A stretch of DNA of 10,486 nt from Clostridiales bacterium. GTDB lineage: Bacteria > Bacillota > Clostridia > Saccharofermentanales > Saccharofermentanaceae. The stretch is from positions 1-10,486 of the forward strand of contig DNAE01000088.1 in NCBI GenBank assembly GCA_003543635.1, read 5' to 3'. Under the pieces are notes generated by a model. It saw only the letters and a list, made by a program, of their open reading frames with translations, did no database searches and was not told where the DNA came from. Position 1 is the stretch's first letter. Each line of letters opens with the position of its first letter. Made by a program: the position numbers and the translations under genes. Below, in pieces: positions 1 to 6,495 of the stretch.

Positions 1-2
1 AC

Positions 3-536
3 GGGTCGGAAGTGGATAAGCATTTTCAAGAAGGAGTTACTTCAGGAATAATAGCTGCTCTGGCGCCGGATACGATCGTTCACACCTGGGTTGAAGTTTG
101 CCATCAGGGGAGAGGGATCGCTCTGGAAGGCGTTATAACAGATGAGCCGTATCTGCGCGCCGTGAAGGACTTTGGTGTTTTTGATGAACATCCCCAGACA
201 ATGGGCAAGATAAAGGATCTTGCCTATGTTCACTACGGTCGCAAAAAGATGAACGGGACTGTAGGGAAGATCCGTGCGGGATCAAAGGCTTATCATCATG
301 TCATAGAATCCCGGGATCGCCGATGTTGCCAGGATCTGCCCGGCTGTCAACAGGTCGATGATCGCATGTCCGATCATAATGGGCATCGGATTTCTGTTTT
401 TCCTGTAGATGATGCAAAGTATTATCGTCAGAGGCAGGAAAGACAGGAAACGGTATACCATATACCTTGCGTCAGGCAACGTCGGGATAAAGCAGTGCTG
501 AACTGCAAAGAAGAAGGACGGCAGGATCACCGATAA
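3..536 (+). CDS. Transglutaminase-like family protein, 3' part, cut by left edge and probably degenerate
   Basis: The frame is open from the first bases of the window, so the start lies upstream. The readable part contains HTWVEV (His codon at 81-83) followed by ALEGVITDEPYLRA. This resembles the His and Asp region of bacterial transglutaminase-like (papain-fold) proteins; the catalytic Cys would lie upstream. The end of the recognisable part is GRKKMNGTVGKIRAG (to about 281), which also fits this family as I recall it. Compared with that memory, roughly 40 residues seem to be missing between YLRAVK and DFGVFD, and a few more before the MGKIKD segment. After about 282 the frame runs antisense through the 3' third of the neighbouring CPBP gene until a TAA at 534-536, so the last 85 or so residues are unlikely to be a natural C-terminus. 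Substrate and role are unknown. It may be a relic truncated when its neighbour arrived. Confidence 0.5.
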   Translation, partial: GSEVDKHFQEGVTSGIIAALAPDTIVHTWVEVCHQGRGIALEGVITDEPYLRAVKDFGVFDEHPQTMGKIKDLAYVHYGRKKMNGTVGKIRAGSKAYHHVIESRDRRCCQDLPGCQQVDDRMSDHNGHRISVFPVDDAKYYRQRQERQETVYHIPCVRQRRDKAVLNCKEEGRQDHR

Positions 537-995
537 GTATCTGTTTTTGATCGTGCCCACTCCGCATCCCAGATAGATGCTGTTCTCTGCGATCGCCGTG
601 CTGACGGGCAGCAGAATGAGATTTAATACTGCAAGAGGGACGGGTATCGGTGCGATCATCATCGATGGTGCATAAGGTATCTTTCCGTAGCAGAGAAAAC
701 CTGCCAGGTACATTGATCCCATACCGAGACAGATTATAAGCAGGCTCATGCAAACAACCTGTTTGGGAGTTGTTTTTCCCTTCTCGTAATTAAGGAGTTT
801 TCTAAGCCCTCCGTCACTTCGCGTTATAAAGATAAGAGATGCGATCGTGATTATATTTACCGCGCTTGCGACAACCGACCAGGTGTTGCTGATATCGGAA
901 AGGCTCCTGCCCGCGATCATCGACAGAACGATAAACACGGCAACAAAAATGAGGCTTCTAATCGGCATGAGAACCGGAAGATATTTCTTGTTCAT
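282..995 (-). CDS. CPBP-family intramembrane protease-like protein with degenerate motif 1
   Basis: This is a 237-residue, strongly hydrophobic protein with about six to seven membrane segments. The order of late motifs matches the CPBP (CAAX protease and bacteriocin-processing, Abi) family: AENSIYLG at 136-143 where active members have EExxxR, FFFAVQH at 161-167 (the FxxxH motif, His167), and GHAIID at 209-214 (the HxxxN/D motif, His210 and Asp214). Glu137 is kept, but the second Glu is Asn138 and the Arg position is Leu142, so proteolysis is doubtful; family members include bacteriocin self-immunity and regulatory proteins. The ATG at 995 overlaps the TGA of the upstream TetR gene by four bases, so the two are translationally coupled and share one promoter. 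The TetR partner suggests expression induced by a small molecule or membrane-active compound. That is inference; the target is unknown. Confidence 0.75.
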   Translation of the reverse strand: MNKKYLPVLMPIRSLIFVAVFIVLSMIAGRSLSDISNTWSVVASAVNIITIASLIFITRSDGGLRKLLNYEKGKTTPKQVVCMSLLIICLGMGSMYLAGFLCYGKIPYAPSMMIAPIPVPLAVLNLILLPVSTAIAENSIYLGCGVGTIKNRYLSVILPSFFFAVQHCFIPTLPDARYMVYRFLSFLPLTIILCIIYRKNRNPMPIMIGHAIIDLLTAGQILATSAIPGFYDMMISL

Positions 996-1570
996 ATTAC
1001 CTCTCCCATGAGCATAGTTACTGTGTCTTCGATAAATGAACTGCGTCCTCTCCCGGTCTTAAGATCATATCCGGTTATTTCTTTGGACTCATCTGCCGCG
1101 AGGAAAGCAGTCTGCATCGAGGATGCAAGGCTGAAGGCTATCAGGCGTTTTCTCTCGTCGGGAATGTTTCCTCTTAAAGCCATCTGAAACCCTTTCTGTG
1201 TAAGAGCTGAATTGGAATCGGCTCCGTAGGATCTGAAGTCGGAAAGGATAGACATCTTAACTATTGCGCGGTTGGCGAAAAGGTATTCAAAGGTCTGCTT
1301 CGCGTACTCTGTCAGGCGCTCACGATCGGAAAGCCCGTCGTCTGCTGCATTCATGAGCCCGGGCTTCATGCCGGAGAGAAGTTCTTTGATGATCTTATCG
1401 GAGCATTGCGCCAAAAGATCGTCCTTGCTGCCGAAATGATAATTGATAAGGCCCAGTGCCACGCCGCTCCTTTGGGCTATTGCTCTGGCTGTAATACTAT
1501 CCGGCCTGCCGTCTGATTCATTTATAAGGGCAATTGTCTGATCTATAAGAAGTTCTTTTATGTCGCTCAT
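992..1570 (-). CDS. TetR/AcrR-family transcriptional repressor
   Basis: The 192-residue length is normal for TetR proteins. Residues 25-53 (SITARAIAQRSGVALGLINY then HFGSKDDLL) form the N-terminal helix-turn-helix and the conserved tail of the family; the rest is the variable ligand-binding and dimer domain. It is the first gene of a two-gene operon with the CPBP protein. The ATG at 1570 is preceded by GGAGAGG about four bases upstream. The promoter carries two perfect palindromes of TetR type, one in the -35/-10 spacer and one over the likely start site, so autorepression and control of the CPBP gene are strongly suggested. The ligand cannot be read from the sequence. Confidence 0.9.
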   Translation of the reverse strand: MSDIKELLIDQTIALINESDGRPDSITARAIAQRSGVALGLINYHFGSKDDLLAQCSDKIIKELLSGMKPGLMNAADDGLSDRERLTEYAKQTFEYLFANRAIVKMSILSDFRSYGADSNSALTQKGFQMALRGNIPDERKRLIAFSLASSMQTAFLAADESKEITGYDLKTGRGRSSFIEDTVTMLMGEVI

Positions 1571-1580
1571 ACGCCTCTCC

Positions 1581-1595
1581 TTGAACAGTGTTCAA
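1581..1595. promoter_or_regulatory. TetR-type operator O2 at the start site
   Basis: TTGAACAGTGTTCAA has the same 6-bp arms as O1, differing only at one central base. It covers the predicted start of transcription and lies directly before the ribosome binding site. Two identical-arm operators fit cooperative or looped binding of two dimers. Confidence 0.8.
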
Positions 1596-1599
1596 GAAG

Positions 1600-1628
1600 A
1601 TTATATTGAACAGCGTTCAAACTGTCAA
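1600..1628 (-). promoter_or_regulatory. Consensus sigma-A promoter of the TetR-CPBP operon
   Basis: On the minus strand TTGACA (1628-1623) and TATAAT (1605-1600) both match the consensus at six of six bases and are separated by exactly 17 bases. Transcription would start near 1593, giving a leader of about 23 bases that includes the ribosome binding site. Such a strong promoter fits a tightly repressed unit. Confidence 0.85.
1606..1620. promoter_or_regulatory. TetR-type operator O1 in the promoter spacer
   Basis: TTGAACAGCGTTCAA is a palindrome with 6-bp arms (TTGAAC/GTTCAA) and a 3-bp centre. It fills all but two bases of the -35/-10 spacer, so a bound repressor would exclude RNA polymerase. 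Its centre is 25 bp from that of O2. Confidence 0.8.
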
Positions 1629-1648
1629 CTCCGGACTGTGGCTTAAGT

Positions 1649-1678
1649 TTGCCATGCTCTTCATTCTTGGTTTAATAT
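1649..1678 (+). promoter_or_regulatory. Possible promoter for the Crp/Fnr relic and the downstream hydrolase
   Basis: TTGCCA (1649-1654, five of six) and TAATAT (1673-1678, four of six) are 18 bases apart and point towards the relic at 1711 and the hydrolase at 2007. No other obvious promoter lies before the hydrolase, so this may still drive it. Weakly supported. Confidence 0.35.
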
Positions 1679-1710
1679 GTATATAGGCGTGTAAAAGAAC
1701 GGGATAACAT

Positions 1711-2000
1711 ATGGATAAAGCAATCTTATTAAACAGCTTAAGGACCTTTCCGAGGCATCAGGTCTGTCGATCTCTGAAGAAGTGATCGCCAAGGCCATCG
1801 GGTTCTCGGGATTCAAGATGTATTCAAAGGGAGAGATCCTCGCCAGAAACGGCGATAAGACTACCACTGCCGGATTGGTGATAAACGGTGTAATAAGAAG
1901 CTACTATGTTGATAAGGGTTGCAATGACATAACGCAGTTTATTGCCACATATCTGGGGATCACGCCGGAGTCGCTTAGCAGGTATGATCTTAGGGTATAG
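1711..2000 (+). pseudogene. Crp/Fnr-family regulator relic with frameshift and internal deletion
   Basis: An ATG at 1711 begins MDKAILLNSL and stops early. From about 1719 another frame reads NLIKQLKDLSEASGL and continues into FKMYSKGEILARNGD and GLVINGVIRSYYVDKGCNDI, which is the N-terminal cyclic-nucleotide-binding-type beta-roll of Crp/Fnr regulators. Directly after NDITQ comes IATYLGITPESLSR, which is the recognition part of the C-terminal helix-turn-helix. An intact member is about 190-220 residues long, so roughly 100 residues (the end of the beta-roll, the dimer helix and the first part of the DNA-binding domain) are missing. The product from the internal ATG at 1782 would be 72 residues and should not fold normally. 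The TAG at 1998-2000 abuts the hydrolase start, so the relic may serve only as a leader for that gene. Confidence 0.75.
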
Positions 2001-2006
2001 GAGAAA

Positions 2007-2864
2007 ATGATCAACAGGATAATAAAGAACAGTGCGATAAAATCGCTTCAAAAAGATCTTTCACGCCTTGATAAAACAAGGGAGTTTTCTGATGTAAGAA
2101 AAGAAACGGACATTCCGTATGTCCGGGACGCGGAGGATGAACGAAGCCTTGATGTGTACTATGTTCCCGACGGGAAGAGTAAACCGGTCATCATCGATGT
2201 CCACGGCGGCGGTTTCATATCCGAAGACAAGGAGATGGATTCGCTTTTTGCAAATCATCTGGCCCATTCGGGTTTTGTAGTATTTGAGATCAATTACAGA
2301 TTGGCCTATCCCCGGTATACCGTTTTCGACCAGATCAAGGATGTAAACGATGCTGCGTTGTGGGTAACGGAGAATGCGCCCCGATACGAAGGTGACATTG
2401 ATCGCATGCATATTTGCGGTCACTCTGCAGGAGCCGTTCTCGCACTGGCGGAAGCACTTATGAGCCTCGATGGGGATATGCAGGCAGATTACGCTTTTGA
2501 AGCAAGACGGCATAAATACAGGAGCGTGATCCTGGATTGCGGGACCATGCATTTCTATAAGAAGAGCATCGCTTATTGGGGAATGAGGGGTATGGTGTTT
2601 CCAAAGGGTTATAAAAGGGATCCCAGGTATAAGTATCTTGTTTTTGAGAACAACGAAAACCTTAAGAAACTCCCGCCCGTGAGACTTATCACAAACGTGC
2701 AGGATGAGCTTAAGGATATGACATACTACTTCGCTGATCTGCTCAAAGGGAAAGGCATTTCATACGACCTTTACGGTGAAGGGGAGGGCGGTCATATGGG
2801 AGTGATCTTTGAACCATATGCCGAGAACAACAGGAGAGTAATGGAAGCTATAAAAGGGATCTAG
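2007..2864 (+). CDS. Alpha/beta hydrolase, HSL-type esterase/lipase
   Basis: The 285-residue protein has no signal peptide and is probably cytoplasmic. Residues 65-70 (VHGGGF) are the oxyanion-hole HGG motif of hormone-sensitive-lipase-type carboxylesterases. GHSAGA at 138-143 is the nucleophile elbow with Ser140. Asp233 (in NVQDEL) and His263 (in GGHMG) fit the remaining triad members. It should hydrolyse a short-chain or modified ester, but the substrate cannot be inferred. The ATG at 2007 follows GGAG by only three bases, a short spacing; the GGAG overlaps the stop of the Crp/Fnr relic, so it may rely on that unit for transcription. Its TAG overlaps the stop of the convergent lipoprotein gene. 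Confidence 0.85.
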   Translation: MINRIIKNSAIKSLQKDLSRLDKTREFSDVRKETDIPYVRDAEDERSLDVYYVPDGKSKPVIIDVHGGGFISEDKEMDSLFANHLAHSGFVVFEINYRLAYPRYTVFDQIKDVNDAALWVTENAPRYEGDIDRMHICGHSAGAVLALAEALMSLDGDMQADYAFEARRHKYRSVILDCGTMHFYKKSIAYWGMRGMVFPKGYKRDPRYKYLVFENNENLKKLPPVRLITNVQDELKDMTYYFADLLKGKGISYDLYGEGEGGHMGVIFEPYAENNRRVMEAIKGI

Positions 2865-3343
2865 AATTGCGATCTGCCGATTACACTTAAGAATTCGTCG
2901 TCGTCTCTAAGCCTTATCTTACATAACCCGAGCTGATCATCGTCGGAGTGAACGACATAGGTTTGATACTCCAGGCTATCGTATTCGACCCCCTCATCAG
3001 TGGTGACACCTGAAAACTCGACTTTAAGAAGACAACGCGTGATCTTCCCGTCATCTATGAATTGTTCGAGGTATGTGACGTGATAACGGTCATAGGATTC
3101 AATGTCACCGTCGACCACATCAAAGAATTCCTCCCAGCATTCTTCAAGATCAAAGGAATCCCGGATGTCATCCGAAAACATATCGACCAGACCGTCTATA
3201 TCCTCATCTTTAAGATAATTGAAAAACTCTTTGGCGTTCTTGGACTCTTTGCGTTTAAGCTTTGAGTATTGCATAAAATGGCAACCGCTTATGCTTAACG
3301 TGAATAACAAAACCATTACCATACATAAGAGCTTCTTTGTCAT
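2861..3343 (-). CDS. DUF5104-type lipoprotein
   Basis: The 160-residue precursor has a basic start (MTKK), a hydrophobic stretch to residue 20 and a lipobox ISGC with Cys21, so it should be lipid-anchored on the outer face of the membrane. The mature part is very acidic. KEFFNYLKDEDIDGLVDMFS followed by DLEECWEEFFDVVDGDIESY fits the small DUF5104 domain seen in clostridial lipoproteins, a fold related to NTF2-like proteins; the function is unknown. The ATG at 3343 has GGGAGAGG about eight bases upstream. The TAG stop (reverse of 2861-2863) overlaps the TAG of the convergent hydrolase within CTAG. Its promoter lies in the inverted-repeat region shared with the divergent hydrolase at 3484. Confidence 0.8.
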   Translation of the reverse strand: MTKKLLCMVMVLLFTLSISGCHFMQYSKLKRKESKNAKEFFNYLKDEDIDGLVDMFSDDIRDSFDLEECWEEFFDVVDGDIESYDRYHVTYLEQFIDDGKITRCLLKVEFSGVTTDEGVEYDSLEYQTYVVHSDDDQLGLCKIRLRDDDEFLSVIGRSQF

Positions 3344-3380
3344 CTGATGAGTCCTCTCCCCGAGTTATTCCGATGATCCA

Positions 3381-3386
3381 ATTATA
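3381..3386 (-). promoter_or_regulatory. -10 box for the DUF5104 lipoprotein gene
   Basis: TATAAT on the minus strand (3386-3381) lies 37 bases before the lipoprotein ATG. No good -35 box is seen at 16-18 bases upstream, so an activator or the inverted-repeat sequence may compensate. Confidence 0.5.
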
Positions 3387-3447
3387 ACGCAATATATCGA
3401 TAACGCCTTGATATAACAACGGATTAGCGGTTGCTAACTAATTGCGT

Positions 3448-3453
3448 TATAAT
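3448..3453 (+). promoter_or_regulatory. -10 box for the BAAT_C-type hydrolase gene
   Basis: TATAAT lies 30 bases before the TTG start at 3484 and is preceded by the same seven bases (ATTGCGT) as the opposing -10 box. The -35 region is weak: TTAGCG at 3424-3429 with an 18-base spacer matches at three of six positions. Confidence 0.5.
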
Positions 3454-3483
3454 GATTCCGAATAAAGATAAGGGGGCGCTATC

Positions 3484-4335
3484 TTGGAAGCACGATTCGG
3501 GTATATCAAGGACGGATTCGAAGGGATCCTTTACAGGGCACAAAGGGAAGACGACAGGCTCCTGATAGTCATACAGGGACTTAAGGGACTTGATCTTCCC
3601 TCAAAATACGCGGAGCTTTTTGCCGGGAAGGGATATTCTACTCTTGCCATGTCCTACTACGGCGGAGAAGGTCAGAAGAAAGGCATGAGAGCGATCCCCC
3701 TGGAACAATTCCAAGCGGCTTGCGATGAGATGAAGCGGCTGGGATATAAACGCATCGGGATCTACGGTAATTCAAAGGGCGCCGGAATGGCTCTTTTGGC
3801 GGCAAGCGTGGTCCCCGACATAAGCCTTGTTATCGCCGCATCTTCCTTTGGCCACATCATGCAGGGTACAGGAAAGCCCGGGGAAGACCCTTGCAAGGCA
3901 ATGGTCTCATTTAACGGTCGCGACTTCCCCTATGTTGAGAAGGGAAGACTGTTCTCTTCTTTTCTCGGCAGATGCGTAAGGGAACATAACATAAAGCTGC
4001 TCTATTTCTTTGACGAGTGGGACATGAAGGGAACTTCCGAGAACGAGATCCCGGTGGAGAGGATAAACGGAGACATCCTGTTTCTCACTTCCACCCACGA
4101 TGAGTCGGTGCCCGCAAAACGGGATGCCGAACTGCTTGTGAAAAGACTTCAAAGGAGCGGTTTCAAACACGGTTACAAGCATATTAATTCCGAGACCGGA
4201 AGCCACAATCTGGGGTACTTCCCCGTTAACAACAACATGCTCCCCAGGGAGAAAAAATACCCGGAAGAGTGTCAGAGAGCCCGGGAAGAGACCCTGGCGA
4301 TCATCTTAAACACCCTGGATAAATGGAGTGTTTAA
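3484..4335 (+). CDS. Alpha/beta hydrolase, BAAT_C / acyl-CoA thioester hydrolase-like
   Basis: The 283-residue protein has the traits of the C-terminal domain of acyl-CoA thioester hydrolases and bile-acid-CoA:amino-acid N-acyltransferases: AIPLEQFQAACDEMKRLGYK at 70-89 followed by IGIYGNSKGAGMALLAAS at 91-108. Ser97 in GNSKG is the likely nucleophile, Asp206 (STHDES) and His241 (GSHN) the partners. In bacteria such stand-alone domains are annotated as thioesterases or dienelactone-hydrolase-like; the actual substrate is unknown. The start is TTG at 3484, with AGGGGG about eight bases upstream; the next ATG would remove the first strand. It is divergent from the lipoprotein gene and ends before a strong terminator. 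Confidence 0.8.
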   Translation: MEARFGYIKDGFEGILYRAQREDDRLLIVIQGLKGLDLPSKYAELFAGKGYSTLAMSYYGGEGQKKGMRAIPLEQFQAACDEMKRLGYKRIGIYGNSKGAGMALLAASVVPDISLVIAASSFGHIMQGTGKPGEDPCKAMVSFNGRDFPYVEKGRLFSSFLGRCVREHNIKLLYFFDEWDMKGTSENEIPVERINGDILFLTSTHDESVPAKRDAELLVKRLQRSGFKHGYKHINSETGSHNLGYFPVNNNMLPREKKYPEECQRAREETLAIILNTLDKWSV

Positions 4336-4376
4336 GGGTATTTACTGCCGTCTCGTAAGGTGAACCCTTCGTTTGT

Positions 4377-4418
4377 AAAACCCCGGAACCTCCCGTAAAA
4401 GGGGGAACCGGGGCTTTT
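4377..4418. terminator. Bidirectional rho-independent terminator
   Basis: CCCCGG (4381-4386) pairs with CCGGGG (4408-4413); after an AA/AA internal mismatch, CCTCCC pairs imperfectly with GGGGG, closing a loop of about six bases. The hairpin is flanked by AAAA (4377-4380) and TTTT (4415-4418), so it can work in both directions, between the convergent hydrolase (ends 4335) and feoB (ends 4435). A weaker stem AAGGGT/ACCCTT (4334-4339 with 4364-4369) precedes it on the plus strand. Confidence 0.88.
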
Positions 4419-4434
4419 ACAACACTTTTTATAC

Positions 4435-6270
4435 TCAGATAAACAGAGCTGCGATGTGGTAAACGACGAATGAGAGCACCAGTGCGCTGCAAACGTAGAA
4501 TGCTCCGACTTTGGCCGTCCACTTGAGGGAATGGGACTCCTTATATGTGGTGGAAAGAGCCATGAGGCAGGGGATATTGAATGTGCAGGCGAAGATGAAT
4601 GCCAGTGCCTCCGCGGGGGATACAGTCTGGCTCATGACCTGGCCGAGGACCAGATTATCAACGCCGGGCTTGTTGACGTTAAAGGCAACATCCATGACCG
4701 TGCTCTGTCCGCAGTAGATGGCATTAAGCACACCGAGAACGGCTTCCTTGGCAAAGGCGGAGGCGATGAATCCGGAGAATGTCTGCCATCCCATACCGAA
4801 GAACCTGGTAACGGGCTCGATGGTGGTTCCCACCTTGTAAAGAAGGCTGTCCGTTATATTTCCGGAGGATGTGTAGGAGAGACCCCAGAAGAGGAGGGAT
4901 ACGACGATAACCGTCTTCATGGCCCTGATGAAGATATCCCAGGCCTTGAGGACCGCCTCCTTGATGATGTGCTTCCAGTGTGCCTTGTGGTAGGGGGGAA
5001 GCTCCATGACCATTCCGGATCTTGTCTCGGCGGGGGAGAGCTTCTTGCTGAAGAGCTTGGAAACGATGAGCATCAGGATCACCATGTAGGCCAGGACGCC
5101 CAGGCAAACGAGGATCGTGCCCCACCAGGGGAAGAACATATCGGATACAACGGGAACGACGGACCATATGGAGCCGCAGGGAACGGCCCATACGATGGCC
5201 ATTGCCAGCATCTTCTGTCCCCAGTTATCCATGACCCTGGTACCGCAGGTACCGCCGATGGTACAACCGAATCCCATGAGGATGGGAGCAACGGCTTTAC
5301 CCTGGAGACCGAGCTTGGATAAGATGCCGTCGAACTGATAGGCGGCGCGCGCCAGGAATCCGATCTCCTCGAGGAATCCGAATACGAGATTTACGCCGAG
5401 AACGAATGCGGCCATGGAGAGGGAGAAGTAAAGTGTGTTGGGGATGATGGTACTGAATATGGAAACGAGCCAGGGGTGAACGTGCCATCCCGTTAGAAGG
5501 TCGGAAATGGGCTGATTGAGAAGCGCCGGGAACATCTTGCCGAGGCTCATGAAGGGAACGCAGATGAACATAGCGACCAGGAATGCCAAGAGGATTATTC
5601 CGACGGAGATGATCTTGCCGAGGACGGGGGAGGTCGCCGCCTTATCGAACTTCGAGAGCTTATATGTCTTCTGCTTCGAAGATACGACACCCTGAAGGAC
5701 CTTGTCGATCCACTCGTACTTAAGCTTGGCGGATACCTTGATGTCCTCGTGGGACTCGGGTGCGCTCTTAAGCTTATGGGGCTCTGAAAGTTCCTTTACC
5801 AGGAGATCCTTGAGGGCTTCGTATCCCTTGCTCTCCGCTGCGGTGAAGAGCATTACGGGGATGCCGAGATGTTCTGCGAGCACCCCTGCATCTATGGTCT
5901 TATTCTGGGAAGCGGCCACATCCGCCATGTTCAAAAGGAGGACCGAGGGGGCATCCATACGGGCGAACTCGGACAGCATGAACATACTTCTTTCAAGCTG
6001 GGAAGCATCCACGAGGATCAGTACGAGATCCGCCTTTCCCGAATTGATATAGTCCACGGTTATCTTCTCCTCATCGGAGTTCCCCGTGAGACCGTAGCTT
6101 CCCGGAAGGTCAGCGATCTGATACTTGATGCCCTTGTGGGTAAAGCGGCCTTCCTTCTTCTCGACTGTCTTACCGGGCCAGTTTCCCACGTGCTGGTGGG
6201 ATCCAGTCAATTGGTTAAATACCGTTGATTTACCGGAGTTCGGCTGTCCTAATAGTGCGATGGTCTTCAT
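4435..6270 (-). CDS. feoB: Ferrous iron transporter FeoB
   Basis: FeoB takes up Fe(II) through the inner membrane with a GTP-binding N-terminal domain. The 611 residues show G1 GQPNSGKS at 8-15, G3 DLPG at 54-57, G4 NMAD at 114-117, and a G5-like TAAESKG at 143-149; a short helical linker, the GDI-like region, is near 180-200. Membrane segments follow from about 218 to 610. The two gate regions are recognisable: GFGCTIGGTCGTRVMDNW at 333-350 with VPC at 363-365, and SAFAKEAVLGVL at 504-515 with FNIPC at 564-568. The first gate differs from the usual GFGCNVPA motif, so this is a divergent FeoB subgroup; the protein is also shorter than many homologues. The ATG at 6270 lies three bases after feoA, with GGAGG inside the feoA end. 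Confidence 0.95.
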   Translation of the reverse strand: MKTIALLGQPNSGKSTVFNQLTGSHQHVGNWPGKTVEKKEGRFTHKGIKYQIADLPGSYGLTGNSDEEKITVDYINSGKADLVLILVDASQLERSMFMLSEFARMDAPSVLLLNMADVAASQNKTIDAGVLAEHLGIPVMLFTAAESKGYEALKDLLVKELSEPHKLKSAPESHEDIKVSAKLKYEWIDKVLQGVVSSKQKTYKLSKFDKAATSPVLGKIISVGIILLAFLVAMFICVPFMSLGKMFPALLNQPISDLLTGWHVHPWLVSIFSTIIPNTLYFSLSMAAFVLGVNLVFGFLEEIGFLARAAYQFDGILSKLGLQGKAVAPILMGFGCTIGGTCGTRVMDNWGQKMLAMAIVWAVPCGSIWSVVPVVSDMFFPWWGTILVCLGVLAYMVILMLIVSKLFSKKLSPAETRSGMVMELPPYHKAHWKHIIKEAVLKAWDIFIRAMKTVIVVSLLFWGLSYTSSGNITDSLLYKVGTTIEPVTRFFGMGWQTFSGFIASAFAKEAVLGVLNAIYCGQSTVMDVAFNVNKPGVDNLVLGQVMSQTVSPAEALAFIFACTFNIPCLMALSTTYKESHSLKWTAKVGAFYVCSALVLSFVVYHIAALFI

Positions 6271-6273
6271 GTA

Positions 6274-6495
6274 TTATGCCTCCTCCACTTCGATCTTCTC
6301 GCAATCAGAGCGGTTGATGGCGAGGAGTGTTTCACGTGCGTAGATGAGAACGGGCATCTTCCTGTCGTTCCTTACGACCTGGAAGGGGGTGCCCTCCGTG
6401 AGCCCTATGGATGTGACACGGTTCAGAAAGAGTTCGTCTTCACCGAGGCTTTTGATCTTGCCGTTCTTGTCCGGCTTAAGTTCAGTTAACTTCAT
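6274..6495 (-). CDS. feoA: Ferrous iron transport protein FeoA
   Basis: The 73-residue protein is a single SH3-like FeoA domain: LGEDELFLNRVTSIGLTEG at 17-35 corresponds to the conserved RRLxxLGLxxG-type turn, followed by TPFQVV and a C-terminal strand LLAINRSDCEKIEV. FeoA is a small cytoplasmic partner of FeoB. The ATG at 6495 has AAGGAGG at a good distance and overlaps the end of the upstream Cys-rich gene by 14 bases; the stop is three bases before the feoB start. All three genes are thus probably translated from one messenger. Confidence 0.92.
   Translation of the reverse strand: MKLTELKPDKNGKIKSLGEDELFLNRVTSIGLTEGTPFQVVRNDRKMPVLIYARETLLAINRSDCEKIEVEEA

Larger units (their letters stand above)
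3365..3465. repeat. Long inverted repeat between divergent genes
   Basis: ATTATAACGCAAT at 3381-3393 is repeated as its exact reverse complement ATTGCGTTATAAT at 3441-3453, giving 13-bp perfect arms 47 bp apart. The symmetry continues imperfectly outwards: TTATTCCGA at 3365-3373 against TCCGAATAA at 3457-3465, eight of nine matching. Inside are a further direct copy of ATAACGC at 3400-3406 and a small dyad TTAGC-GGTT-GCTAA at 3424-3437. Each arm contains a -10 box pointing outwards. It may be an inverted duplication of a promoter, a regulator target, or the ends of a miniature element of about 100 bp; no clear target-site duplication is visible. Confidence 0.7.

Noticed and set aside
42..233. 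Minus-strand open frame of 63 codons near the left edge
   Set aside because: The plus strand here encodes recognisable transglutaminase-like motifs; the reverse frame has none and no good ribosome binding site.
3381..3453. The inverted repeat as a proven transposable element
   Set aside because: There is no clear target-site duplication and no second copy in the window; the outward -10 boxes explain the symmetry equally well.
4531..5322. Plus-strand open frame of 263 codons antisense to feoB
   Set aside because: Its composition (many Gly, Asp, Glu, His) mirrors the hydrophobic feoB codons, it has no recognisable domain, and feoB is unmistakable on the other strand.
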